A stretch of DNA of 64,000 nucleotides from Papaver somniferum. Taxonomy: Eukaryota; Streptophyta; Magnoliopsida; Ranunculales; Papaveraceae. The notes under the pieces are model-generated. The model was given only the letters and a program-made list of their open reading frames with translations. It was not told where the DNA came from and searched no databases. The position numbers were made by a program, and so were the translations under genes. The DNA lies in NCBI RefSeq assembly GCF_003573695.1, contig NC_039364.1:71444256-71508255 (forward strand), read 5' to 3'. Positions 22,528 through 33,858 of this stretch are shown one piece after another. The first letter of the stretch is position 1. Every line of letters begins with the position of its first letter.

Positions 22528-25235
22528 TGATGAGTGCCAAATATTGTATATATTTATCCCTTTTTGTTGGCATTTAACTCATCTTTTATGCATTAATTCT
22601 ACATTTTATCCCATATTCTGTATTTTCATTGTTTTCAAGAATAAATATTTTTATTAATTAATTTTGCATTTTTAGGTAATAAATAAAGTTCGGATGAGTC
22701 GCGGAGCAAAAAGAGCAGAAAAGTAGTGAAAAGCCGGGAGAAATTACGCAAGGAAGCCGCGAAGAATGGTGCGCACAACCTCATTTTCTACACACAAAAG
22801 CGCCTCCGTTCTCAGCCATCAGATCATTTCTCAGAAGCATCCGACGGTCGCTCCTTCATAGAGCATCAAAATCTGAAGTCTCTGCCAAGCACCACAGCGC
22901 TGAAATTCCAAGCCTTCAGATTAGATGGTAGTTGAATCCAACGGTCGCTCCCTTGCTGTTCATCGAAGATTGATATCTCCGCCTTACACTACAGTACCTA
23001 ACTCCATCAAGTACCGTTCGTTTCGTTGTATCCATTCATCCGACGGTCGCTCCTCGCTTGCCTCCGCATCACCGTCCGATTCACCTACCAGCTTCGCATC
23101 CAGTGACTCAGCGACGCAGAACATCAAACTCGATACGCCCGCCTAACACCCTATCACCCGAGCCCTACCACCTAACCAAACCCCCCTTCTCCCATTCTAT
23201 CGAACCCATCTACCACCATCACCCCCCTCTCTGCAGAACCACCTCCTTCCCTGCCGCACCACCATCATCACCACCCCTCCTGCAACAGCCACCAAACCAC
23301 CAACTCCACACAACCGCAACCCATCACTACTATCATCACCCCTATCACCTATTAAGCTATTTCAAAACTCCACCATCCTCTTCACTGTTAGGATTGGATT
23401 TGGTGAATTAGATTGATAGATGAAGCAATTGGAGGCGTGGATAGCATGAGGGGAGTCAGAGGAAGATTGGGTCGAAGCTATTGAGTGCTATCAGTGATTA
23501 GGTAAAACCTAATTTCAATTTTCACCAAACCCTAATTTCACTGTTTTGGGGTTTTTGATTGTTTGTATAAATAGATGATATGGGTATATGTTAGAACTTA
23601 TGCTTGGAGTAGCCAACATCCAGGACTTTCATGTCCTGTTAAGTGTTAATGTGTTCTGTTAATATTTTCATTTCATTTATGTTCATGTTATGCTTGTCTC
23701 CTGTTATGCTTATGTTCATGTTATGTTTGGAGTAGCCAACATCCAGAACTCTCAAAGTTCTGTTAAATGTTAAAATGTTAATTTTCAGTTCACTTTACAG
23801 TTCAATTTTGAGTGTTAGTCTCCTGCTTAGTCTCCTGTTAATTTTGAATTTGCTGCTTAGTTTCATGTTCATGTTGTATTCCTGTTATGCTTATGTCCTG
23901 TCATGTTAGTATCCTGTTAAATGTATTTTGTTATGTGCTTGTTTAATTTCATGTTTTGATTCCCATTTCATTCCTGTTAATGTTTGTTACTTTGTTCTGT
24001 TAATGTTATTGCTCACTGTTAGTATCAATTCACTGTCATGTTTAAATTCACTGTCATTTGAAGGAATGCTAGACTAGATACATCTTAGAAGCTTTGTGCT
24101 GATTGTGTAATGGAAGAAATCAGTGCTTATAGCAAGCTGATTTTCTTGCCATTCCTTGTGTATGCTTAGGATGCAGTGTTGATTGTGCATTGGGAGAAAC
24201 TAGTGCTTATAGCAAGCTAGTTCTCTTCCATTCTTTTAGTATACCTCCTGTTTGCCTGTATTCTGCCTAGCCTTGCTTCATGTCAGTTTCTCCACAACCT
24301 TGCCCTTGGCCTTAGGCCTTGGTTCAATCTTGTTTTGTTTTGATTTTGTTTTGTTGTTGTTTAGTTTTTTTCATTGTTTTTGCCCTGTATTGCTTTTGTC
24401 TGCTGTCTTCTTCTTTTCTTGTTACTGCACTTAGCCTGCTGCAACTCTGTTGCTGCTGTTGGCCTTGCAGTGCAGCTCCTGCTCCTGCTGCTGCTACTGG
24501 TGCCTGCTACTGGTGCCTGCTGCTGTGCTGCTGCGCTGCTGCTGCTGCTAGGCCTGCTACCTGGTGCTGCTTCCTTTCTCCTGCAGCTGCCTTTCTGCAT
24601 TCTTCTGCTGCAGCTCCACTCTCCTGCTACAACTTGCTGCACTGCTGCTATGTAGCTGCTGTTGCTTGTTCTGCTGCAGTTGCTGTTGGCCTTGTTGTGC
24701 AGCTCTTGCTCCTGCTGCTGCCCTGCCACTTCTTCTCCTGCTGCCTTCCAAGGCCAACTGAGACCAAAGTCCAACTGAGCCCAATTCACTTCAGTGAAAC
24801 CAAAAGCCCAGAGCACAACTTGGGCTCATCAGAAGACCAAAACCAAAGCCCAATTTCATTAAGGCCAAAGCCTAGTGTATTGATAGGTTAGAACTAAAGC
24901 CCAATTCAATTAATTGTGGGCTTAACCCAAAAGCCTGAACTCACTGTAAGGCCAAAGCCCAATTTGCATTTCAAAGACCAAACTGAGCCCAATCTCAGTT
25001 CCTTTTATTGTTATCAAACCCAATAGTACTCAAAGCCCAATTTAAGCCAAAAAGGCTTCATAGCCCAACAACAATTTAGGAACCCAATTAGCTAAAACAC
25101 TTCCAAAACACACCCGATCTCTGTGGATCGACCCGTACTTGCACGAGCTACAACCGACGACCGTGCACTTGCGGTATTACTGTAGGCCCGCGTTTTTATC
25201 ACGCTTAATTTTTATACCCTTCTCCGGGCCTGCCA
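22528..25235 (+). repeat. LTR2 (2,708 bp), shared by both INT units
   Basis: Same termini as LTR1. It differs from LTR1 by scattered single changes and by a duplicated CTACTGGTGCCTG in the CTG-rich segment, which LTR3 also has and LTR1 lacks. Confidence 0.92.
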
Positions 25236-25241
25236 AGTTTT

Positions 25242-25289
25242 TGGCGCCGTTGCCGGGGACTATCAAGTTTTTGGCGCCGCTGCCGGGGA
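25242..25289 (+). promoter_or_regulatory. Duplicated primer-binding site of INT2
   Basis: The same two-copy arrangement as in INT1: TGGCGCCGTTGCCGGGGA at 25242-25259 and TGGCGCCGCTGCCGGGGA at 25272-25289. Confidence 0.8.
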
Positions 25290-25932
25290 TTGGTGCTGTG
25301 TTTTATCTGTGTTTTTCTTTAGCTATTTTGCATTTCACTGCGTAGCATTTGCATCTGCATCTGCTTCATTTCATTTGCTGTTGGACCTGCTAATCTGAAC
25401 CTGTTTTTCCTCTGCTGGGACGCCACCAAGGAAAAGAACCAAAACCCAACTGGGTTTTTGCAACAATATCAGAGCAGCTGGGCTGTGCTAAAAAGGTAAG
25501 CCTAAACCCATTCCATTGAGAGAACCCAACCTGTGGGCTTCCAAATTTTTTTTAATTGTGGGCTTGTAATAATTAACCCAATTTTTGGGCTTTTTATTTT
25601 TCTATTTTGGGTTTGTAATAATTTATTTGTGGGCTTGTTGTTTAATTTGTGGGCTTGTATTTATTTTGTGTGGGCTTGTTTAAATTCTTCCATTGGACTT
25701 GTATTTTGTATTCTGGGTTTAAACCCAGCTGAGCTTGTAACCGATTGTGGGCTTGTTTCCACTCAAGAGTGGACCTCGAAACCAAAGTTTTAAAACAAAC
25801 GTCGGACCTTAACCAACTGGGCCAAATTAAATTTTCAAAATTAAAACTTAGTGTTTCGTGGGTCGCAGCCTTCCATTCCATTAGAGGACAACAGTGGGCG
25901 TGCTCCCCATTCAAAAACCAAATTTTATTTTC

Positions 25933-25968
<36 letters not shown>

Positions 25969-26936
25969 TTCTTTTGCTCCAATTCAAAAACCAAATTTTA
26001 TTTTCTTTTTCTAAAAAAAAAAAAAAAAAAAAAAGTTTTATTTTTCTCCCATTTAAGTCCAATTTTAGTGTTTTGAAACTTTCCATGTCTCTACACTTTT
26101 TCTTTTGGGTTGATCCTCAACTCTTTAGACTTTTGGTGTATGGTGATTTTTTTGTATATAATCCAGTAGATAAAATTTCTTAAAAACCCTTTTGTTCCTT
26201 TTGTATATATTTTGCTAATCCAATATGATCTCGGCTGAAATATGTTGGATTTTTGCCTTGAATAACGGAGTTTTAATTCTGCTTTCGCCGAAATCGGGTA
26301 TTCTCTCTCCTTTTACTCTACTCAGCATGTCCCTTTCCATATGTTGCATTTTAATTCTTTCCATATTTTGAAACATTGAGGACAATGTTTAGTTTGTTTA
26401 GGTTTGGGGGTATAGAGTAGATGCCATGATAATTTGCTATAATTAAAAACGAACTCCTTCTTCTTTTTGAAAAAATTGAAAATTCCAAAAAAAATTGAAA
26501 AATCAAAATTCAAAAAAAAAATTATTAAAAAAAAAAAATTAAAAAATGAAAAATCATAAAAAAATGGAGCTCATTTACCTTGAAATGTTGACTCTTGTGC
26601 AAATATGTAATTATTAGGAGTCTTAGTCTAGATATTTAGGCACCCTGATTCTAGCACAATTCACATCGTGATAAGAAATTTGCACGCGCACGATCTACCA
26701 ATACATGTATGGCCTCGATCTTCAAGGTGTTTGATAGGAAGTTACGATTGCCAATCACTTTAGAATACTGAACGAAACTTGACTAGCTTGTTCTTTGGTT
26801 GGTTGGGATAGAAGGTGGAGGTTACATTAAGAAAGACAACCATCGAATTTAACTGGGTGCATCAAAAAGGGCTACCTCTTGCAAAGTGTCATGTAATTTT
26901 TGTTTCTTTTTGTTATGTATCAAAAGTGTTTCCTTA

Positions 26937-26983
<47 letters not shown>

Positions 26984-27669
26984 GATGTATATATTCAAAA
27001 AAAAAAAAAAGAGAAAAAAAATATCAGAAAAATACAAAAAAAAAAATCAAGTATTGTTCAATTCCATCATCTCTTGTTCCAAAAATAAAAAGAGAATTGT
27101 CAATGTAAATAAGAGTCATGTAAATAGTCATCTTTTGTTGTTTCGTTGTAATAAGCAAGGAGGGTGTATGCCATTGATGTACAACGCGAGAAATTGTGAA
27201 ATACCTCCAACTCATTCACAATTCTCGTAAAGTCCGGACAGCTAGCTAGATTTCGACCTCAGTTCTTAGCCTGAGAAACTATCTCTTGGTGATTAGTAGT
27301 CATGATTTCAGATCTTTCTTTACACATGTGTAGATACACTTTACACTCTTATCACATGTCCTTATTTGTTATCAGTGCTAGGATTGTGCCTTCGATAGCT
27401 AGATTGACATCTCCATTTTGCTGTGAGCTTAACTGTTTTGCACATGTCACGTTTGATGGAATCTGAGCTTATATTTTGTCCTTAGGTTTTGTAGGCACAC
27501 CTCTGGTAAACCTTCACGAGACTTCACTCGTCCACTAGGGACACTTAGTGGTTTAAAAGGCTTAGTGCATACGCTAAATGCATTCGAGAGACCAGCGACA
27601 GTGGTTTAGTTAGGATTTCCTTAGTTTTGTTTTACTTGAGGACAAGTAAAATTCAGGTTTGGGGGTATT
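25290..27669 (+). other. INT2: non-coding internal region, near-identical to INT1
   Basis: Follows INT1 base by base except for A-tract length changes and small indels, such as an extra TTTG near 26395. The terminal purine-rich tract is at 27655-27669 and the internal look-alike at 26400-26413. No coding potential beyond artefacts. Confidence 0.85.
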
Positions 27670-30392
27670 TGATGAGTGCCAAATATTGTATATTTTTATC
27701 CCTTTTTGTTGGCATTTTAACTCATCTTTTGTGCATTAATTCTACATTTTATCCCATATTCTGTATTTTCATTGTTTTCAAGAATAAATATTTTTATTAA
27801 TTAATTTTGCATTTTTAGGTAATAAATAAAGTTCGGATGAGTCGCGGAGCGAAAAGAGCAGAAAAGTAGTGAAAAGCCGGGAGAAATTACGCAAGGAAAC
27901 CGCGAAGAATGGTGCGCACAACCTCATTTTCTACACACAAAAGCGCCTCCGTTCTCAGCCATCAGATCATTTCTCAGAAGCATCCGACGGTCGCTCCTTC
28001 ATAGAGCATCAAAATCTGAAGTCTCTGCCAAGCACCACAGCGCTGAAATTCCAAGCCTTCAGATTAGATGGTAGTTGAATCCAACGGTCGCTCCCTTGCT
28101 GTGCATCAAAGTTTGATACTTCCGCTTAACACTACAGTACCTAACATCATCTGAAACCGTTGACTTCGTTGTGTTTCAAAATCCAACGGTTGCATCGATT
28201 CATCTCTTATCTTACCGTTAGATCTACCAACCATCTTCGCATCCAGCGGCTTACCTTCGCTGGATATCGAACCTTGATATCTCGCATAACACCCTAGCAA
28301 CCGAACCATTTAACCTCAACCAAACATCTCCTCCTTCCTCTCCATCGACCTCACCCCCTCTGCAGAGCCATACCCTGCCGCACCATCACCACCACCTTCT
28401 TCCCTGTCGTCACCACCCCTCCTGCAACAGCCACCAAACCACCAACTCTCCACAACAACCGCAACCCATCACTACTATCATCACCCCTATCACCTATTAA
28501 GCTATTTCAACAACTCCACCATCCTCTTCACTGTTAGGATTGGATTTGGTGAATTAGATTGATAGATGAAGCAATTGGAGGCGTGGATAGCATGAGGGGA
28601 GTCAGAGGAAGATTGGGTCGAAGCTATTGAGTGCTATCAGTGATTAGGTAAAACCTAATTTCAATTTTCACCAAACCCTAATTTCACTGTTTTGGGGTTT
28701 TTGATTGTTTGTATAAATAGATGATATGGGTATATGTTAGAACTTATGCTTGGAGTAGCCAACATCCAGGACTTTCATGTCATGTTAAGTGTTAATGTGT
28801 TCTGTTAATATTTTCATTTCATTTATGTTCATGTTATGCTTGTCTCCTGTTATGCTTATGTTCATGTTATGTTTGGAGTAGCCAACATCCAGAACTCTCA
28901 AAGTTCTGTTAAATGTTAAAATGTTAATTTTCAGTTCACTTTACAGTTCAATTTTGAGTGTTAGTCTCCTGCTTAGTCTCCTGTTAATTTTGAATTTGCT
29001 GCTTAGTTTCATGTTCATGTTGTATTCCTGTTATGCTTATGTCCTGTCATGTTAGTATCCTGTTAAATGTATTTTGTTATGTGCTTGTTTAATTTCATGT
29101 TTTGATTCCCATTTCATTCCTGTTAATGTTTGTTACTTTGTTCTGTTAATGTTATTGCTCACTGTTAGTATCAATTCACTGTCATGTTTAAATTCACTGT
29201 CATTTGAAGGAATGCTAGACTAGATACATCTTAGAAGCTTTGTGCTGATTGTGTAATGGAAGAAATCAGTGCTTATAGCAAGCTGATTTTCTTGCCATTC
29301 CTTGTGTATGCTTAGGATGCAGTGTTGATTGTGCATTGGGAGAAACTAGTGCTTATAGCAAGCTAGTTCTCTTCCATTCTTTTAGTATACCTCCTGTTTG
29401 CCTGTATTCTGCCTAGCCTTGCTTCATGTCAGTTTCTCCACAACCTTGCCCTTGGCCTTAGGCCTTGGTTCAATCTTGTTTTGTTTTGATTTTGTTTTGT
29501 TGTTGTTTAGTTTTTTTCATTGTTTTTGCCCTGTATTGCTTTTGTCTGCTGTCTTCTTCTTTTCTTGTTACTGCACTTAGCCTGCTGCAACTCTGTTGCT
29601 GTTGCTGTTGGCCTTGCAGTGCAGCTCCTGCTCCTGCTGCTGCTACTGGTGCCTGCTACTGGTGCCTGCTGCTGTGCTGCTGCTGCCAAGCTGCTGCTGC
29701 TGCTGCTAGGCCTGCTACCTGGTGCTGCTTCCTTTCTCCTGCAGCTGCCTTTCTGCATTCTTCTGCTGCAGCTCCACTCTCCTGCTACAACTCTGCTGCA
29801 CTGCTGCTGTAGCTGCTGTTGCTTGTTCTGCTGCAGTTGCTGTTGGCCTTGCTGTGCAGCTCTTGCTCCTGCTGCTGCCCTGCCACTTCTTCTCCTGCTG
29901 CCTTCCAAGGCCAACTGAGACCAAAGTCCAACTGAGCCCAATTCACTTCAGTGAAACCAAAAGCCCAGAGCACAACTTGGGCTCATCAGAAGACCAAAAC
30001 CAAAGCCCAATTTCATTAAGGCCAAAGCCTAGTGTATTGATAGGTTAGAACTAAAGCCCAATTCAATTAATTGTGGGCTTAACCCAAAAGCCTGAACTCA
30101 CTGTAAGGCCAAAGCCCAATTTGCATTTCAAAGACCAAACTGAGCCCAATCTCAGTTCCTTTTATTGTTATCAAACCCAATAGTACTCAAAGCCCAATTT
30201 AAGCCAAAAAGGCTTCATAGCCCAACAACAATTTAGGAACCCAATTAGCTAAAACACTTCCAAAACACACCCGATCTCTGTGGATCGACCCGTACTTGCA
30301 CGAGCTACAACCGACGACCGTGCACTTGCGGTATTACTGTAGGCCCGCGTTTTTATCACGCTTAATTTTTATACCCTTCTCCGGGCCTGCCA
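27670..30392 (+). repeat. LTR3 (2,723 bp), mosaic
   Basis: Same termini as LTR1 and LTR2, ending CTGCCA directly before GTACC. From about 28102 to 28420 it is strongly diverged from LTR1/LTR2, and the ~430 bp before that carries several extra differences. From 28421 on it is again nearly identical. Part of the divergent patch (ATACTTCCGCTTAACACTAC) matches the old inverted relic at 1-1653. Confidence 0.88.
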
Positions 30393-30810
30393 GTACCTAT
30401 CCACCGAATACCCAACATTCGGAAATAGATATGGATCATTTCCTAACGAATATGCGTCATTTGGAGTTCAGTAACCTATAGTTTTTCTGGCATGTATATT
30501 CGGTAGTAATATCAAAAGAATATTTCCGATTATATATAATCGGAAATAAAACTAAGTACCTAGCCACCGAATAACCAACATTCGGAAAAAGAGATGGATC
30601 ATTTTCTACCGAATATGCGTCATTTGGAGTTCAGTAACCTATAGTTTTTCTGGCCTGTATATTCTGTTCTAATATCAAAAGAATATTTCTGATTATATAT
30701 AATCGGAAAACAAAATAAGTACCTAGCCACCGAATAACCAACATTCGGAAAAAGAGATGGATCATTTCCTACCGAATATGCGTCATTTGGAGTTATGAAT
30801 ATGCATCATA
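30393..30810. repeat. 163-bp tandem repeats in the PMD gene intron (target of the LARD array)
   Basis: Units start at 30393, 30556 and 30719 (GTACCTANCCACCGAATA), exactly 163 bp apart; the third is partial. The end of a preceding unit lies left of the array at about 17333-17400. The retrotransposon inserted inside this repeat, so intact neighbours give a native empty site. Confidence 0.85.
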
Positions 30811-32179
30811 TGTATTGTCTACCGAATAACTATAGAGTGAGTTATAGAGTTAAAGAAAAAACCTGCAATAGAGCCACGTTCCCGGCAACTTGGCAGGTTC
30901 CTAGCCTCGAAGCCTTTCTCAACTCTTCCATCAAGAATGCTAGGCATGCCGTGCCCCAAGAATAGTCACCGACTTCATGGAGAGGATCCAAAAGTTGTAT
31001 AAGGTTGGCGTCAATCCGGTTGCCATAAGTATTGGGGAATATGACACATCCCAATACACAAAGGAGATACGCGGTGGCAGCGTGGTTCACTTGCTCATCA
31101 GTTAACGTTCCATTCTTTTCCTTCTCCAAGGTGCCTCGGAACATATTCATCAAAGCTGTAATGTTGATCTGTCTTGTTCTGTAACTTGCATGCCTCCTAA
31201 ACTCTTTTGTTGTTGTCTCTTCATCCCAACCTAAGCACTTTTTAGTTAGAGCATAAAGTTGTGCCCAACTTAACTGCTTTGTGTAGTTAAACTTCACAGC
31301 TGTGCCTTGGTCGGGAAGGTTAAGAATCTGCACAACATCATCCGGAGTAATCGTCATCTCCCCAAACGGCATATGGAAAGTATAGGTCTCAGGATACATT
31401 CTCTCCACGAACGCCGATATGGCCACACGATCATGTTCCAACAATGAATTCTCGGCGGCATTAGCTAACCCCGAGTTGGCAACAATTGACTTGAACCTTT
31501 CACATTCACCGGATAAAGGCCACGCAAGCATTTTTGTTGGTGCGGCGGTAGGTTTGAGTAGACGGACCGCATCTTGATGATCCTATTAAAGTACATAAAA
31601 AAAATCCTTAATACAAATATTACGATATAACACATAGACAATACATTAATAAAAAATAGTAATTTTATTACCTCGGTATCGTATATTTCTCTGGCCCGTG
31701 AGTCTTTGTATCCAAATAGCAATTTTCATCCATCCGCCGGTAGCCCAAGGATTGTGCCTGCTGGAATACCCTTCTTCTTCAAGTGTTGAGGGACAAGATG
31801 TGATGCTTTCTTAGCAATATCCTTCTTTACACCATCTTTTCCTTTTTTGGCTTTTTGGGTACCACTTGGTTGTCCTTCTTCTTCTACTCTTGGCACTGGA
31901 TCAACTGGTTCAATTTCATGGTGGGGTGTAACTTGTGGAGCAGTTGGTTCTGCACTTTGTTGAGCGGCTTGTTCAACACTTAGTTGCACCCCTTGTTCAC
32001 TTCCTTGTTGTTCTACACTTGTTCAGCACTTGGTTGCACTCCTTGTTGAATGCTTTGTTCTTGTAAGCTTTGTTGAGCACTTGAATTATCTTTGGCACTC
32101 CTTTCCCTCCTAGCACTAGCTGTCACTTTCTTCCTCCTTTCTCGACTTTGTCTAAACAACAAACAAAGGAACAATATTT

Positions 32180-32605
32180 ACAAACTATACAATCGGAAGA
32201 CAAAGTATGGAAATATAACCCGAATGTACACATTCGGACGTAAAAAGACACATACTGTTCCCGAATACAAAACAATCGAAAGCTAACTAAACATATTTAC
32301 AACCGAATATGCGTCAATTGGAGTTCAGAAGCTCTAAATTTTTCATCCTACACAATCGGAAGAAAAAGTACAAAACTATAACCCGAATAAACAAATTCGG
32401 AAGTAAGAAGACACATATTTTTCCCGAATGAAAAACAATCGGAATATAACTAAACATGTTTACAACCGAATATTCATCAATTGGAGTTCAGAAACTCTAA
32501 AATTTTATCCTACACAATCGGAGGTATAAAACATTATATTGTCTTCCGAATAAATACTGGCCCCAAAATGGGATTTTTCCTATATCAGAAATTTTGAGAT
32601 TTTTT

Positions 32606-32655
<50 letters not shown>

Positions 32656-32900
32656 GGTAGTGAGTGTACTTCCGAATACTGTGTGTCTACTTAAATATAT
32701 TCGGGAGCCAAAAAATTCATTAAACTACCGATTATTACCAGTTTGTATCCAGGAAGATATGGCCAACAATATTCGGCCGATAACCATCAAATATTTCTCC
32801 CGAATACTGTCGATGTTCTTGAGAAATGAAGAACACGACTACATTCGGAAGTAAATAAGCATGAATATCGCCCGAATCTGGATAAATAACCGAAAACCCT
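32180..32900. repeat. Right subterminal array of alternating ATTCGG and CCGAAT motifs
   Basis: About twenty-two motifs in ~720 bp, in almost strict alternation: ATCGG, then CCGAAT about 30 bases on, then ATTCGG about 12 bases on, and so forth. Each pair can form a small hairpin. It lies in the first intron of the PMD gene and includes a (TA)n tract at about 32610-32652. Confidence 0.8.
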
Positions 32901-33477
32901 AGAAATTTTTTTTCTCGATTCGTCGAATTAAAGCGAAATAAACCCCAAAAATGATAGATTCTTACCTAATTGGGGCCATTTGAAGTTGACGAAGTGTTTG
33001 ACTATCGGAATCGCAACCACCGACTACATCGACGGGTATTTCTTCTTCGCGTTCTTCGCGTTCTTCTTCATTTGCAGCAACAATTTCTTTATTTCTTGCT
33101 AAAATCCCAATCTTTGGATCGATACCCCGAGCAACGTTTTTGGTTCTAGGTCTGTGGGTTTCATTTCCCTTATCCATTGTTTTATAAACGAATCGACGAT
33201 GTTTTGATTTTACGATTCGCGGCGATGTTTCGGTTGAACACGAGAACGAGGGAAAGTTTTTTTTTCTTCCACAATCGGAAGATAATATGAAACTGGAAGA
33301 AGAAGAGTTGAAATGAGTAGAATTTTTTTTGATTTGGTTTTTATACAGTTTTACCAGAAGGGCATTTATGTAACTTCAATATCATATAGGGTACCCCTTA
33401 ACTAGAGTCTTTGGCTGGGTATAAATTGATGGCCCCTAAATCCTTTCGGGTGCCCCTAAAAACGCGAGGCTCTTTTA

Positions 33478-33858
33478 TTGACAGTTACACAGTAGTATAA
33501 TATACTTTTACCAAACGCCTCGAAAGTGTAGTACACAAAGGTTCTATTCTCTAACCTCCAAAAGCAATCCCAAAACTGGCCAAAAACTTCACAATGGTAC
33601 TGGTAGATTAACCTTGATGACCATGACTTTTCGTACATAATTCTCTAACAAATATATAGATCATAGAGACTAAACGAAATTCCCATGGAGAACTCGTAAC
33701 AATACTCATAAGAACTAAAGCCCATATGTTATTTGATTTTTGATATAACTTCTAATAATAATCCAAAAATAGCAACAAAAAGCATTAACTTAAGACTCGA
33801 TTATAAGTTCTAAAACCTCCCATGTTTAACTTCACTTATAATTAATGAAGCCAGTAAC
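33478..33858. other. Spacer between the MULE and the bHLH gene, probable bHLH 3' UTR
   Basis: AT-rich, with no gene. On the minus strand this is the downstream flank of the bHLH stop codon and presumably contains its polyadenylation region. The MULE end is only about 380 bp from the stop. Confidence 0.5.

Larger units (their letters stand above)
17396..30397 (+). mobile_element. Non-autonomous large LTR retrotransposon (LARD-like) in a three-LTR, two-INT array
   Basis: Structure: LTR1 17401-20099, INT1 20100-22527, LTR2 22528-25235, INT2 25236-27669, LTR3 27670-30392. One 5-bp duplication, GTACC, flanks the whole array (17396-17400 and 30393-30397). LTRs start TGATGAGTGCC and end CTGCCA. Each INT opens with a primer-binding site and closes with a purine-rich tract. 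No gag or pol is present: INT is about 2.43 kb of non-coding DNA, so mobilisation would need an autonomous partner. The primer site (TGGCGCCGTTGCCGGGGA) is the type used by Athila/Tat gypsy elements. The copies are nearly identical, so the array is young. Its target is an intron of the MULE-borne PMD gene. Confidence 0.9.
16266..33177 (-). pseudogene. MULE-borne plant mobile domain (PMD, aminotransferase-like) gene, broken and interrupted
   Basis: Inferred minus-strand exons: 33177-32966 (ATG; MDKGNETHRP), 32151-31672 (Gln/Ser-rich, then KKGKDGVKKD), 31582-30863 (PMD core), 17294-16662, and 16568-16266 (basic C-terminus ending GRKVKKSK). The core shows FVERMYPETYTFHMPFGEMT, the PMD hallmark. 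Exon 4 has AWIYDHFP and YMSWYNNVSHPLV, typical of the C-terminal half. Splice sites are GT-AG. Damage: a one-base frame change near 32028 and TGA codons near 31727 and in exon 4 near 17095. Intron 4 contains the whole 13-kb retrotransposon array. PMD proteins in Arabidopsis (MAIN/MAIL type) act in silencing and genome stability; no enzyme activity is implied by the aminotransferase-like label. Confidence 0.82.
12536..33477 (+). mobile_element. Mutator-like element (MULE) with 9-bp target duplication, carrying transposase and PMD gene
   Basis: The termini are CCTCGCGTTTTTAGGGGC at 12545 and, inward from 33468, CTCGCGTTTTTAGGGGCA. The similarity continues through AAAGGATTTAGGGGCCA. They are flanked by GCTCTTTTA at 12536-12544 and 33469-33477, a perfect 9-bp duplication as expected for Mutator. 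Without the retrotransposon array inside it (17401-30392 plus 5 bp) the element would be about 7.9 kb. It holds a MULE transposase on + (12871-15399), a 211-bp tandem array (15359-16245) and a PMD gene on - (33177-16266); the two genes converge on the array. Both genes are broken, so the copy is non-functional. Confidence 0.88.
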
